Positions 15,325 through 22,586 of a stretch of DNA of 43,470 nucleotides are shown here, piece after piece. This DNA is from Desulfarculaceae bacterium (lineage in GTDB: Bacteria > Desulfobacterota > Desulfarculia > Desulfarculales > Desulfarculaceae). The notes beneath the pieces are model-generated. The model saw only the letters and a list, made by a program, of their open reading frames with translations, had not been told where the DNA came from and did no database searches. Within the stretch, counting starts at the first letter, position 1, and each line of letters opens with the position of its first letter. Position numbers and translations under genes: made by a program. Location of the stretch: the NCBI GenBank assembly GCA_027067385.1, contig JAMOVV010000081.1, positions 1 to 43,470 of the forward strand, read 5' to 3'.

Positions 15325-16413
15325 ATGGCCAAACGCTCAGCCCCCCAAAAGAAAAAAACCAACTCCGGGGGCTCCCGGGCGAAAAAGGACCACAAGCCGA
15401 CCACCCAAAAAGGCTCCGAAAAGAAGGGCTCCGAAGTCGAGGTGTCATCCGCCCTTCCCCCGGTCCCGCTCCCCCCGAGCGCCCCCCCGGCCTCACCCCT
15501 CCCAAGCGGTCCCCCGGCCTCACCGCTCCCAAGCGGCCCCCCGGCCCCGACCGATACCCTGCAACGCTATCTCTACGAGGTGCGCCAGCACCCCATGCTC
15601 ACCCGCGAGGAAGAGGTGGCCCTGGCCAAAAAATTCCGCGAGACCGGCGATCCCGAGGCCGCCGCCCGCCTGGTCACCGCTAACCTACGCCTGGTCATCA
15701 AGATAGCCATGGACCACCAGCGCTACTGGACCCGCAATCTCTTGGACCTGATCCAAGAGGGTAACGTCGGGCTGTTGCAGGCGGTACAGAAATTCGATCC
15801 CTTTCGCGGCATCAAGTTTTCTTACTACGCCTCTTTTTGGATCAAAGCCTATATCCTCAAGTTCATCATGGACAACTGGCGCCTAGTCAAACTGGGCACC
15901 ACCCAGGCCCAACGTAAGCTCTTTTACAACCTGCGCCGCGAAAAAGAGGCCCTCAAGGCCCAGGGTATCTACCCGGAGCCCAAGCTCATCGGCAGCCGGC
16001 TGGGGGTGAGCGAAAAAGAGGTGCTGGACATGCAACACCGGCTCGATAGCTGGGAGGTGAGCCTGGACCAGCCGGTGCAAGAGGACGGCGAGGCCTCGCG
16101 CCAGAACTTTTTGCCCGACGACCAGCCCTCGGCCGAGGACCGTTTGGCCGCCAACCAGTTGAAGCGGTTGTTTCACGATGAGCTTATGCGCTTTCGCGAG
16201 ACCTTGGACCCCAAAGAACGCGATATATTCGACAAGCGCCTGATGGCCGAAAAACCCATGACCCTGAGCGACCTGGGCAAGGAGCACGGCATCAGCCGGG
16301 AGAGGGTGCGGCAGTTGCAGGTGCGTTTGATGGAGAAGCTGGGCCGCTACATGCGTGACAAGATCAATGACTTTGATGAACACTTCGCTGGCCTGGTCGG
16401 CAAGGAAGTTTGA
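15325..16413 (+). CDS. rpoH: RNA polymerase sigma factor, RpoH (sigma-32) type, with basic/proline-rich N-terminal extension
   Basis: A 362-residue sigma-70-family factor. Regions 1.2-2.4 run from about 78 to 185 (LRLVIKIAMDHQRYW, LIQEGNVGLLQAVQKFDP, FSYYASFWIKAYI). Directly after comes QRKLFYNLR (196-204), the RpoH box diagnostic of heat-shock sigma factors. Region 4.2 is a helix-turn-helix near the C-terminus (LGKEHGISRERVRQLQ). Before the conserved part lies an unusual extension of about 75 residues: a Lys/Ser-rich start, then proline-rich tandem repeats (PPASPLPSG twice). The family role is transcription of chaperone and protease genes; hslVU lies 10 kb downstream, but I could not identify a sigma-32 promoter there. 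ATG at 15325 has only a weak ribosome site (GAAG). Confidence 0.9.
   Translation: MAKRSAPQKKKTNSGGSRAKKDHKPTTQKGSEKKGSEVEVSSALPPVPLPPSAPPASPLPSGPPASPLPSGPPAPTDTLQRYLYEVRQHPMLTREEEVALAKKFRETGDPEAAARLVTANLRLVIKIAMDHQRYWTRNLLDLIQEGNVGLLQAVQKFDPFRGIKFSYYASFWIKAYILKFIMDNWRLVKLGTTQAQRKLFYNLRREKEALKAQGIYPEPKLIGSRLGVSEKEVLDMQHRLDSWEVSLDQPVQEDGEASRQNFLPDDQPSAEDRLAANQLKRLFHDELMRFRETLDPKERDIFDKRLMAEKPMTLSDLGKEHGISRERVRQLQVRLMEKLGRYMRDKINDFDEHFAGLVGKEV
15484..15537 (+). repeat. 27-bp in-frame tandem repeat within rpoH
   Basis: Two 27-bp copies (15484-15510 and 15511-15537) differing at a few bases, with the start of a third, each encode PPASPLPSG-type nonapeptides. A unit length divisible by three means that copy-number changes keep the frame, so the linker could vary in length between strains. 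Confidence 0.75.
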
Positions 16414-16457
16414 GCCGGGAGCCGGCGCGCTACTTTTAACCCACCGCAGAGAACGCG

Positions 16458-18170
16458 ATGATTGCCAGTTTGCTAAGAATAACCGCCGGACTTTTGCTTG
16501 TTCCCCTGCTGGGGTTGGCCGCCTGCAGCACCAAGACCCCGCCGGACCATTCCCGATCCGGTCTGGCCCAGGCCAAGGACCCCATGGCCCTGTACGCCTT
16601 GAGCCAACTGCAGCGGGCCGACGGCAGGGAAAAGCAGGCCCGGGCTACCCTGATCCGGGCCATCCAGGCCGATCCGTCCTCTGGTTTCCTGCGCCTGGAG
16701 CTGGCCCGCCAGCTCACCTCGGACGACCAGCCGGACAAGGGCATGCGCCTGGCGGCCGAGGCGGTCAAGCGCAACCCCGAGCTGGTGGACGGCTGGGTGC
16801 TCCTGGGCGGACTACACGCCTCGCGCAAAGAGCTGGACCAGGCGGTGTACGCCTACCGGCGGGTGCTCAAGCTTGATCCCGAGCGCGACGAGGTACGCCT
16901 GTTCTTAGGCATGTTGTACTTAGAGGACGGCTCGCCAGAGGCCGCGGCCCGGGTGCTGCGGGAGCTGGTCAAGCGCAACCCTGACCATGGCCTGTCCCAT
17001 TACTACCTGGCCAAAGCCCTACTGGCACTGAAGCAAAACCGCCAGGCCGAGGAACATCTTCAACGGGCGGTGGAGGCCACCCCGGCCCTCACCGCGGCCC
17101 TGTTTGACCTGGCCGCCCTGTACGAGCGCACCGGCCGCCCCGGTAAGGCCGAGGCGGTGTATCGCCGGGTGCTCTCCAAGAACCCCCATTCGGCGCGGGC
17201 CCACGACCGCCTGGGCCGGCTTTACCTGCGCCTGGGGCGCTGGCAAGACGGTCTACGCCAATTCGCGGCCATCAAGGGAACCAATCAGAAGTCGCCACAA
17301 ATTCGGCTCAAGGCGGGGCTGGTCTACTACGAGCAAAAAAACTACCCCCGGGCCATAAAGGTTTTTAAAGACCTGTTGGCCCAGGCGCCCAAGAACCAGC
17401 GGTTGCGTTTTTACCTGGGCATGGTCTACCACGCGGCCAAGAAAGACCGCCTGGCCATCAAGACCCTGCGGGCCATCTTGCCCCAGGCCGATGTCTTTGT
17501 CGACGCCCAGCTGCAACTGGCCGACATCCTGCGCCGCCAGGGCAAGACCGCCGAGGCCTACCGCCTGTTGCTCCAGGCCCGCCAACAGCATCCCAACAAC
17601 CCGGAACTGCTCATGGCCCTGGCCGCCCTCGAGGAGATGGGCAAGCAGTACCCGGCCGCCTTGAGCCTGCTGGAGCAGGCCTTGAAGCTGCGGCCCAAGA
17701 GTGCCGAGATTTACTTCCGGCTGGGGGTGATCCTGGACAAGATGGGTAAGCGCGATGAGGGCATCGGGCGGATGCGACGGGCCATCGCCCTGGACCGCCG
17801 CCACGCGCGGGCCCTCAATTATCTTGGCTACGCCATGGCCGAGCGCGGCCAGAACCTGGACGAGGCCGAGCGCCTGATCCGGCGGGCCCTGGCCATCGAG
17901 CCGGGCAGCGGCTACATACTCGATAGCCTGGGGTGGGTGTACTTCCAGCGTGGCCAATACCAGCGGGCCAACCACTACCTGCAACGGGCGCGGGCCACCG
18001 GGGAAAAGGACCCGGTGATCTTTGAGCATCTGGGTGACGTGTCCATGAAGCTGGGTCGCTACCGGGCGGCGGTGGACTACTACCGCCAGGCGTTGCAACA
18101 CAAGCACAACCATCCCGACCAACTCCGGCGCAAGCTGGCCAGGGCCCTGAAAAACTCCGCGGGACGCTGA
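16458..18170 (+). CDS. TPR-repeat lipoprotein
   Basis: A 570-residue lipoprotein: signal peptide with a LAAC lipobox (lipidated Cys near residue 23), then tandem tetratricopeptide repeats over almost the whole length (for example repeats opening at A-E-A-V-K-R-N-P-E-L, AEEHLQRAVEATP, AEAVYRRVLSKNPHSARAHDRLG, and several more up to about residue 550). Such proteins act as protein-protein scaffolds at the envelope. It is followed by the LolB-like gene after 4 bp. A TPR lipoprotein next to lolB is a known proteobacterial arrangement, which supports an outer-membrane lipoprotein role. Specific partners are unknown. Confidence 0.88.
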   Translation: MIASLLRITAGLLLVPLLGLAACSTKTPPDHSRSGLAQAKDPMALYALSQLQRADGREKQARATLIRAIQADPSSGFLRLELARQLTSDDQPDKGMRLAAEAVKRNPELVDGWVLLGGLHASRKELDQAVYAYRRVLKLDPERDEVRLFLGMLYLEDGSPEAAARVLRELVKRNPDHGLSHYYLAKALLALKQNRQAEEHLQRAVEATPALTAALFDLAALYERTGRPGKAEAVYRRVLSKNPHSARAHDRLGRLYLRLGRWQDGLRQFAAIKGTNQKSPQIRLKAGLVYYEQKNYPRAIKVFKDLLAQAPKNQRLRFYLGMVYHAAKKDRLAIKTLRAILPQADVFVDAQLQLADILRRQGKTAEAYRLLLQARQQHPNNPELLMALAALEEMGKQYPAALSLLEQALKLRPKSAEIYFRLGVILDKMGKRDEGIGRMRRAIALDRRHARALNYLGYAMAERGQNLDEAERLIRRALAIEPGSGYILDSLGWVYFQRGQYQRANHYLQRARATGEKDPVIFEHLGDVSMKLGRYRAAVDYYRQALQHKHNHPDQLRRKLARALKNSAGR

Positions 18171-18174
18171 CACC

Positions 18175-18981
18175 TTGCGTTCGGGTACCCATAGTTTGCG
18201 AGGGCGTTGCGCCATGATCCTGGCGGCGTTGGCCACCTGCCTGGTAACCGCCTGCGCCGGGGTGTCCACACCGGTGGTGGTGGGTCCCTTGCCCCAGGCC
18301 CGCGAGGTGGTCAAGCGTCTCAACGCCCGGCGCACCGCGGTGCGCTCCTTTGTGATGCAGGGGCAGATCAGCCTCGTCTATCCCGACGGCGAACTCTACG
18401 GCGACCACCTGATCCAGGGCGTATATCCCGACCACCTGCGGGCCGACATTATGGGACCTTTCGGCCGGCCGGTGATGAGTCTGGCCACCGACGGCCGCCG
18501 GCTCACGGTGCTCTTGTTTCGGGAGAACAAGGCCTTCCAGGGACCGGCCACCCGCCAAAACCTGGGGCGCTTTTTAGGAATACCCATGTCGCCGGCGGAA
18601 ATTTACGCCCTCATCACCGGCAACCCGCCGTTGGTGGTATACCAGGAAGCCACCGTGGTGCGGGCCGCCGGCGGCGGGGCCCAACTCAAGCTGCTGGCCA
18701 GCGGCGGGGCCGTGGGCCAGGGAATTGACTTTGACCCAACCGACTACACCGTGACCAGCGCCTGGCTGCGGGTCATCGACGGCCCGGTGGCGCTAAGGGC
18801 AACCTACAGCGACTTTCAGCCCTGGCAGGGCGCTCGCTATCCCCGCCAAGCCGAATTGCGCGACAGCCAGGGCCGCACCCTTACCCTGCAAAACGACGAA
18901 ATGGACCTAAACCGCGCGGTGAGCGGTCAACTGTTTACCCTGAGGCCGCCGGCGGCCATGAAGCTGGAGCCCTTGCCGTGA
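18175..18981 (+). CDS. LolB-like / DUF4292-type outer-membrane lipoprotein
   Basis: A 268-residue lipoprotein with an arginine-bearing N-terminus, hydrophobic MILAALATCLVTAC segment and lipobox Cys near residue 27. The mature part resembles the LolB/LolA-like half-barrel fold: an opening helix (REVVKRLNARRTAVRSF), strands built around MQGQISLVYPDGELYG, YPDHLRADIMGPFGRPVMSLATDG, and the EIYALITGNPP segment. LolB receives lipoproteins from LolA and inserts them into the outer membrane; assignment to that function is inference from fold and gene context. The start is TTG at 18175; ATG at 18214 has a better ribosome site (GAGGG) but would leave a signal peptide without positive charge. Confidence 0.7.
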   Translation: MRSGTHSLRGRCAMILAALATCLVTACAGVSTPVVVGPLPQAREVVKRLNARRTAVRSFVMQGQISLVYPDGELYGDHLIQGVYPDHLRADIMGPFGRPVMSLATDGRRLTVLLFRENKAFQGPATRQNLGRFLGIPMSPAEIYALITGNPPLVVYQEATVVRAAGGGAQLKLLASGGAVGQGIDFDPTDYTVTSAWLRVIDGPVALRATYSDFQPWQGARYPRQAELRDSQGRTLTLQNDEMDLNRAVSGQLFTLRPPAAMKLEPLP

Positions 18982-19050
18982 TCCCAGCTGTCAGCCGCCC
19001 GGGCCCCGAGAGCGCCGTGCGCCCGCCCTTTGACAGAAAGCGATAACCAC

Positions 19051-19431
19051 GTGCCAGTGGCCAAAATACATATCAGTGACGAACTGGACCGGCAGGCACA
19101 GGCCGAGCTGGCCCGCGATGTCCGCCACGCGGTGGTGGAGAGCTTGGGCCTGGCGCCCGAGCTGGGCAAGGTGATCGTCTATAGCGCTCCGGTTCAGTGC
19201 CGTAGCGTACATTCCAGCCGCGACCCCGCCTTTGTGCTGGCCGAGGTGCTCATGTTCCCGGGCCGCGACCAGGAGATAAAAAACCGCCTGTATGCCCGTT
19301 TGAACCAGGTCATCAAGCAGCACACCGGGGTGGACGACGCCAATATTTTTATCAACGTCATAGAATCCCCGCGTGGCGATTGGGGCATCAGGGGAGGGCG
19401 GCCGGCCAGCCAGGTGGACCTGGGCTACTAG
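19051..19431 (+). CDS. Tautomerase-superfamily protein
   Basis: A 126-residue member of the tautomerase (4-oxalocrotonate tautomerase/MIF-like) superfamily. The end motif ANIFINVIESPRGDWGIRGG followed by RPASQVDLGY is typical of a subgroup whose members are mostly uncharacterised. The catalytic residue of the superfamily is an N-terminal proline set free by Met removal. GTG at 19051 gives M-P-V-A-K-I-H-I and so exposes that proline; this decides the start over a TTG seven codons upstream. It lies between the LolB-like and Mut7-C genes. Substrate unknown. Confidence 0.8.
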   Translation: MPVAKIHISDELDRQAQAELARDVRHAVVESLGLAPELGKVIVYSAPVQCRSVHSSRDPAFVLAEVLMFPGRDQEIKNRLYARLNQVIKQHTGVDDANIFINVIESPRGDWGIRGGRPASQVDLGY

Positions 19432-19460
19432 ACGCAGCCAGGCACGGGGATGCGGCGGTC

Positions 19461-19931
19461 ATGGACCAGGGCGTGCAAACATTCTTGGTGGACTGCATGC
19501 TGGGACGCCTGGCTACCTGGCTGCGGCTCTTGGGGCTGGACGCCCCCCTGCGGCACCGGCCACCCGCGCGGGTGGCCCCGGGCCAGGTGCTAATCACCCG
19601 GCGCACCCGGCTAAAGGGCCGGCCGGGGGTGTTGTTCATCAGTCATGACCGCCTGGGAGACCAACTGCGCCAGGTGGTGGATAGCTTGCGGCTCACCCTG
19701 GAGCCCAAGCGGTTTTTCACCCGTTGCCTGCGCTGCAACGTGGCGGTGCGGCCCCTAAGCCGGGAGCAGGCCGGCGAGCTGGTACCTCGCTACACCCTGC
19801 ACACGGCCGAGCGCTTCACCCGGTGCCCGGCTTGCGGGCGGGTATACTGGCCGGGGTCGCACACCAAGCGGGCTGGGGACGTTTTGCGGGCCATCGATCC
19901 TTTGTATTTGAACCGGGAGAAAACCACATGA
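19461..19931 (+). CDS. Mut7-C RNase-domain protein
   Basis: A 156-residue Mut7-C (DUF82) family protein. The N-terminal half has the PIN-like opening FLVDCMLGRLATWLRLLG with its acidic residue and later SHDRLGDQL. The C-terminal half carries a four-cysteine zinc ribbon: CLRC (about 93-96) and CPAC (about 125-128), ending in YWPGSHTKR. The family is predicted to be RNA-cleaving on fold grounds. Its stop overlaps the ATG of the next gene (ATGA at 19928-19931). ATG at 19461 is chosen; the ribosome site is weak. Confidence 0.82.
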   Translation: MDQGVQTFLVDCMLGRLATWLRLLGLDAPLRHRPPARVAPGQVLITRRTRLKGRPGVLFISHDRLGDQLRQVVDSLRLTLEPKRFFTRCLRCNVAVRPLSREQAGELVPRYTLHTAERFTRCPACGRVYWPGSHTKRAGDVLRAIDPLYLNREKTT

Positions 19932-20836
19932 ACCTCGCAGCACCGGAGACCGCCAGCGCCCCCACCGGCCCGGCCGCGGCCGAGAAGCGGCCCCGTTCCG
20001 CCTGGCGCGCCGCCCTACTCACCTTTATCACCACCGGCCTGGGCCAGCTCTACAACGGCCAGCCGCGCCAGGCGCTGTTTTTCTTTCTGGCCATGACCTC
20101 TATCTCGGTGCTGAGTTACCTGATGGACTGGTTCGCCAGCGCCATGGCCCTGCTGGTGGTGCTGGTGGTCTCCCTGGGCCTGGAGTTGGTGGCGGTGGTC
20201 CACGCGGCCACCGTGGCCTGGAAGCGCCAGGACTACGTTTTGCAGCCCTACAACCGCTGGTATGTCTACGTGGGGTTGATCATCGCCAGCTCGCTGCTCT
20301 CCTGGGGGCTGCAGTCGGCCCTGTTCACCTACGACACCTTCACCATCCCCAGCAACGCCATGCAGCCCACCCTGCAGGTGGGCGACTACCTCATGGCCAA
20401 GACCGACGCCTACCGCGACCATGACCCCGAGCGCGGCGACGTGGTGGTGTTTCGCCTGCCGGAAGACCCCCATAAGGTTTTTGTCAGTCGGGTGATCGGT
20501 CTGCCGGGCGAGCGGGTGGCGGTAAAGCAGTACCGGGTCTACATCAACGGCCAGGCCATCGCCGACCCCTGGGCCAACCTCAAGCTCAAGGCAGTGCCCA
20601 AGGGCGCGCCGGAAGCGCCGGCGGACTTTGGGCCGGTGGTGGTGCCCCGGCGGGCCTATTTCGTACTGGGCGACAACCGGCGCTACTCCTACGACTCCCG
20701 CCGGTGGCCGGGGGACCCCTTTGTGCCGCGCCAGGCCATCATCGGCAAGGCCATGTACATCCTGTGGTCGCGAGACCGGGGACGGGTGGGCCAAGGCATG
20801 GACCCGCAGCCCGGCCCGAAACCTGGCCAGCCGTGA
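19928..20836 (+). CDS. Signal peptidase I (S26) homologue lacking the Ser-Lys dyad
   Basis: A 302-residue membrane protein. Residues 28-97 hold hydrophobic segments around GLGQLYNGQPRQALFFF; another spans about 112-129. The peptidase-like domain has the S26 boxes: TFTIPSNAMQPTL with VGDYL (box B), RGDVVVFR (box C), VFVSRVIGLPGE (box D) and FVLGDNRRYSYDSR (box E). In active enzymes box B reads PSxSM, the second Ser being the nucleophile; here that position is Ala144 (GCC, 20357-20359). The box D general base, normally Lys before R-V-I-G-L-P-G, is Ser187 (AGT, 20486-20488). Both dyad residues are therefore absent while structural motifs remain. Likely a pseudoenzyme or an enzyme with altered chemistry; the fold assignment is firm. 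Confidence 0.88.
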   Translation: MNLAAPETASAPTGPAAAEKRPRSAWRAALLTFITTGLGQLYNGQPRQALFFFLAMTSISVLSYLMDWFASAMALLVVLVVSLGLELVAVVHAATVAWKRQDYVLQPYNRWYVYVGLIIASSLLSWGLQSALFTYDTFTIPSNAMQPTLQVGDYLMAKTDAYRDHDPERGDVVVFRLPEDPHKVFVSRVIGLPGERVAVKQYRVYINGQAIADPWANLKLKAVPKGAPEAPADFGPVVVPRRAYFVLGDNRRYSYDSRRWPGDPFVPRQAIIGKAMYILWSRDRGRVGQGMDPQPGPKPGQP

Positions 20837-20867
20837 TGTTGTTGCCGTGAAAAACGGGGCCGGGGAG

Positions 20868-21902
20868 TTAAGCGCTTAGCTCGTCGATGTTGGCCAGCGA
20901 GATGCGGCGGCGCCCCATCACGATCTCTTCGATCATGCGCACCAGGGCCTGGTTCACCGGGGTGGGCACCCCGAGCTGGCGCCCCTTGTCCACGATGTAG
21001 CCGTTGAGGTAGGCGGTCTCGGGCTCCTTGCCCCGCTCCAGGGATTGCAGGGTGGAGGACTTGAGGCGGCGGTACTTGAAACCGATGAGGCGCAGCATCA
21101 GATGGCGTTTGAAGTCTTCCCGCCATCCGTCGCCATCCAGGTATTGGTAATAGTCCAGCTTGCCGCCGGCGGCCGGCTCCACCTTGAGCCCCAGCTTGTC
21201 GGCCACGGCCATGGCCTCGCGCATGATGGCCAAGAACAACCGGCGAATCTTTTTTTTGCCCATCATGGCGCCCAAGGTGAGCCCGCAGACCCCGCCCAGG
21301 GTGGTGATGCAGGAGTTGATCACCAGTTTGGAATACAACTCGCCCATGATGTTGTTGGACACCCGGGTGGGCACCACGTCGGACATCATCTTCTTCAGGG
21401 GGTCCAGGCGCGGGTCGGGGCGGTGGTCCAGGTTGCCGATGACAAACTCGCCGGAGGAGGTCATCTCCAGCTCGCCGGGCTCGTGCATGGTGGCTCCAAA
21501 GCCCACCACGCAGCCCACCACCCGCTGGCGTCCCAGCACCATGGCCAAGCTCTCTTCGCAGATGCCGTTTTGCAGCGAGACCACCATGGACTCCGGGTGC
21601 AGCAAGGGCAGCAGCTCCTGGAGCGCCTCGATCATGTCGGTGGCCTTGACCGCTAAAAAGACCAGGTCCAGGGGGCCGGCCAGGTCGGCGATGGTGCGCA
21701 CCGAGGGCACCTTGATGGTATGGTGGCCGCGCGCCCCAAAGATATGCAGCCCGGGACCGGCAGCGATATCCAGAGTGAGCTTGTGCTTGCAAACCAGGGT
21801 GAGATTCCACCCGGCGTCGGTCATAAAGGCCGCGGTGATGCCGCCGATGGCCCCTGCGCCGATCACGGCGGTTTTACTGTTTTGCCCTGATATCTCGGTC
21901 AT
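20868..21902 (-). CDS. Ketopantoate reductase (PanE/ApbA) family protein
   Basis: A 344-residue NAD(P)H-dependent reductase-like protein. A Rossmann N-terminal domain opens with TAVIGAGAIGGITAAF and includes LVFLAVKATD and SLQNGICEE; the Lys-helix segment MGELYSKLVINSCITTLGGVCGLTLG starts the C-terminal domain, in which Lys and Asn of the family active site are present. The protein is longer than E. coli PanE (about 300) owing to an insertion around residues 250-300. It may be a paralogue reducing another 2-keto acid. ATG at 21902 is preceded by GAGGA. It converges with the S26-like gene and is not clearly part of an operon. Confidence 0.82.
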   Translation of the reverse strand: MTEISGQNSKTAVIGAGAIGGITAAFMTDAGWNLTLVCKHKLTLDIAAGPGLHIFGARGHHTIKVPSVRTIADLAGPLDLVFLAVKATDMIEALQELLPLLHPESMVVSLQNGICEESLAMVLGRQRVVGCVVGFGATMHEPGELEMTSSGEFVIGNLDHRPDPRLDPLKKMMSDVVPTRVSNNIMGELYSKLVINSCITTLGGVCGLTLGAMMGKKKIRRLFLAIMREAMAVADKLGLKVEPAAGGKLDYYQYLDGDGWREDFKRHLMLRLIGFKYRRLKSSTLQSLERGKEPETAYLNGYIVDKGRQLGVPTPVNQALVRMIEEIVMGRRRISLANIDELSA

Positions 21903-22094
21903 CGCCTGGTTTCCTCGTGGTGGTTCATGGGCCATGATAACGCCGGGGGCGTGGCTGGCGCAGCAAGTTTTTTCGGTCCGGCCGGGGAGTGGTTCCTGGG
22001 CAGCGAGCAAGCCGCGTCGCTTGGCCGGCGCAGTCCCCGGCCACCCGCGGGCTCTTGGCGGCCACCAGTGCCCGGGCCGGCGGAAGCGGTGGCC

Positions 22095-22586
22095 CTAGCG
22101 GGCGCAGTCGCGGGTATCGCCCTTTAGCTTGTCCAGGCCGTGGCCCAGGGCCGGCAGGATGGCCTCCAGGCCCTCCATGGCCCCCTTGGGCGAGCCGGGC
22201 AGGTTGACGATGAGGGTGGCCTTGCGTATGCCGCACACCGCCCGGCTCAGCATGGCCATGGGGGTGTGGGCCAGGCCGGCGGCCCGCATGGCCTCGGCCA
22301 GGCCGGGGACCGGCCGGTCGATGACCGCGCTGGTGGCCTCGGGGGTCACGTCGCGCGGGGACAGGCCGGTGCCGCCGCTGGTGAGCACCAGGCTCAGGCC
22401 CAGGTCGTCGGCGTAGTGGATGAGTCGTTGGGAGATGAGCGGTATCTCGTCGGGCACGGTGTGGCTGTGGCGCACCTCGATGCCGGCGGCGGCCAGGGTC
22501 TGAGCCAGCCGCGGGCCGGCGGTGTCGGTCCGCCGGCCCGCGGCCGCCTTGTCGCTGATGGTCAGTATGGCCGCCAGGTGCTTAAT
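22095..22586 (-). CDS. MogA/MoaB-type molybdenum cofactor protein, probable ATT start
   Basis: A 163-residue MoCF-biosynthesis-domain protein: AAILTISDKAAAGRRTDTAG at the N-terminus, then TSGGTGLSPRDVTPEAT, the LSRAVCGIR region and a closing NLPGSPKGA motif. These match MogA/MoaB proteins that adenylylate molybdopterin. No ATG, GTG or TTG lies at the expected N-terminus; the first GTG in frame (22475) would delete the first 37 conserved residues. In frame, ATT at 22584-22586 is preceded by AAGGAGG at ideal spacing and yields M-K-H-L-A-A-I-L-T-I-S-D-K, precisely the family's N-terminus. It overlaps the TAA of the EF-G-like gene. Rare ATT initiation is the simplest reading; a frameshifted fusion or a base error is the alternative. 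Confidence 0.85.
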   Translation of the reverse strand: MKHLAAILTISDKAAAGRRTDTAGPRLAQTLAAAGIEVRHSHTVPDEIPLISQRLIHYADDLGLSLVLTSGGTGLSPRDVTPEATSAVIDRPVPGLAEAMRAAGLAHTPMAMLSRAVCGIRKATLIVNLPGSPKGAMEGLEAILPALGHGLDKLKGDTRDCAR

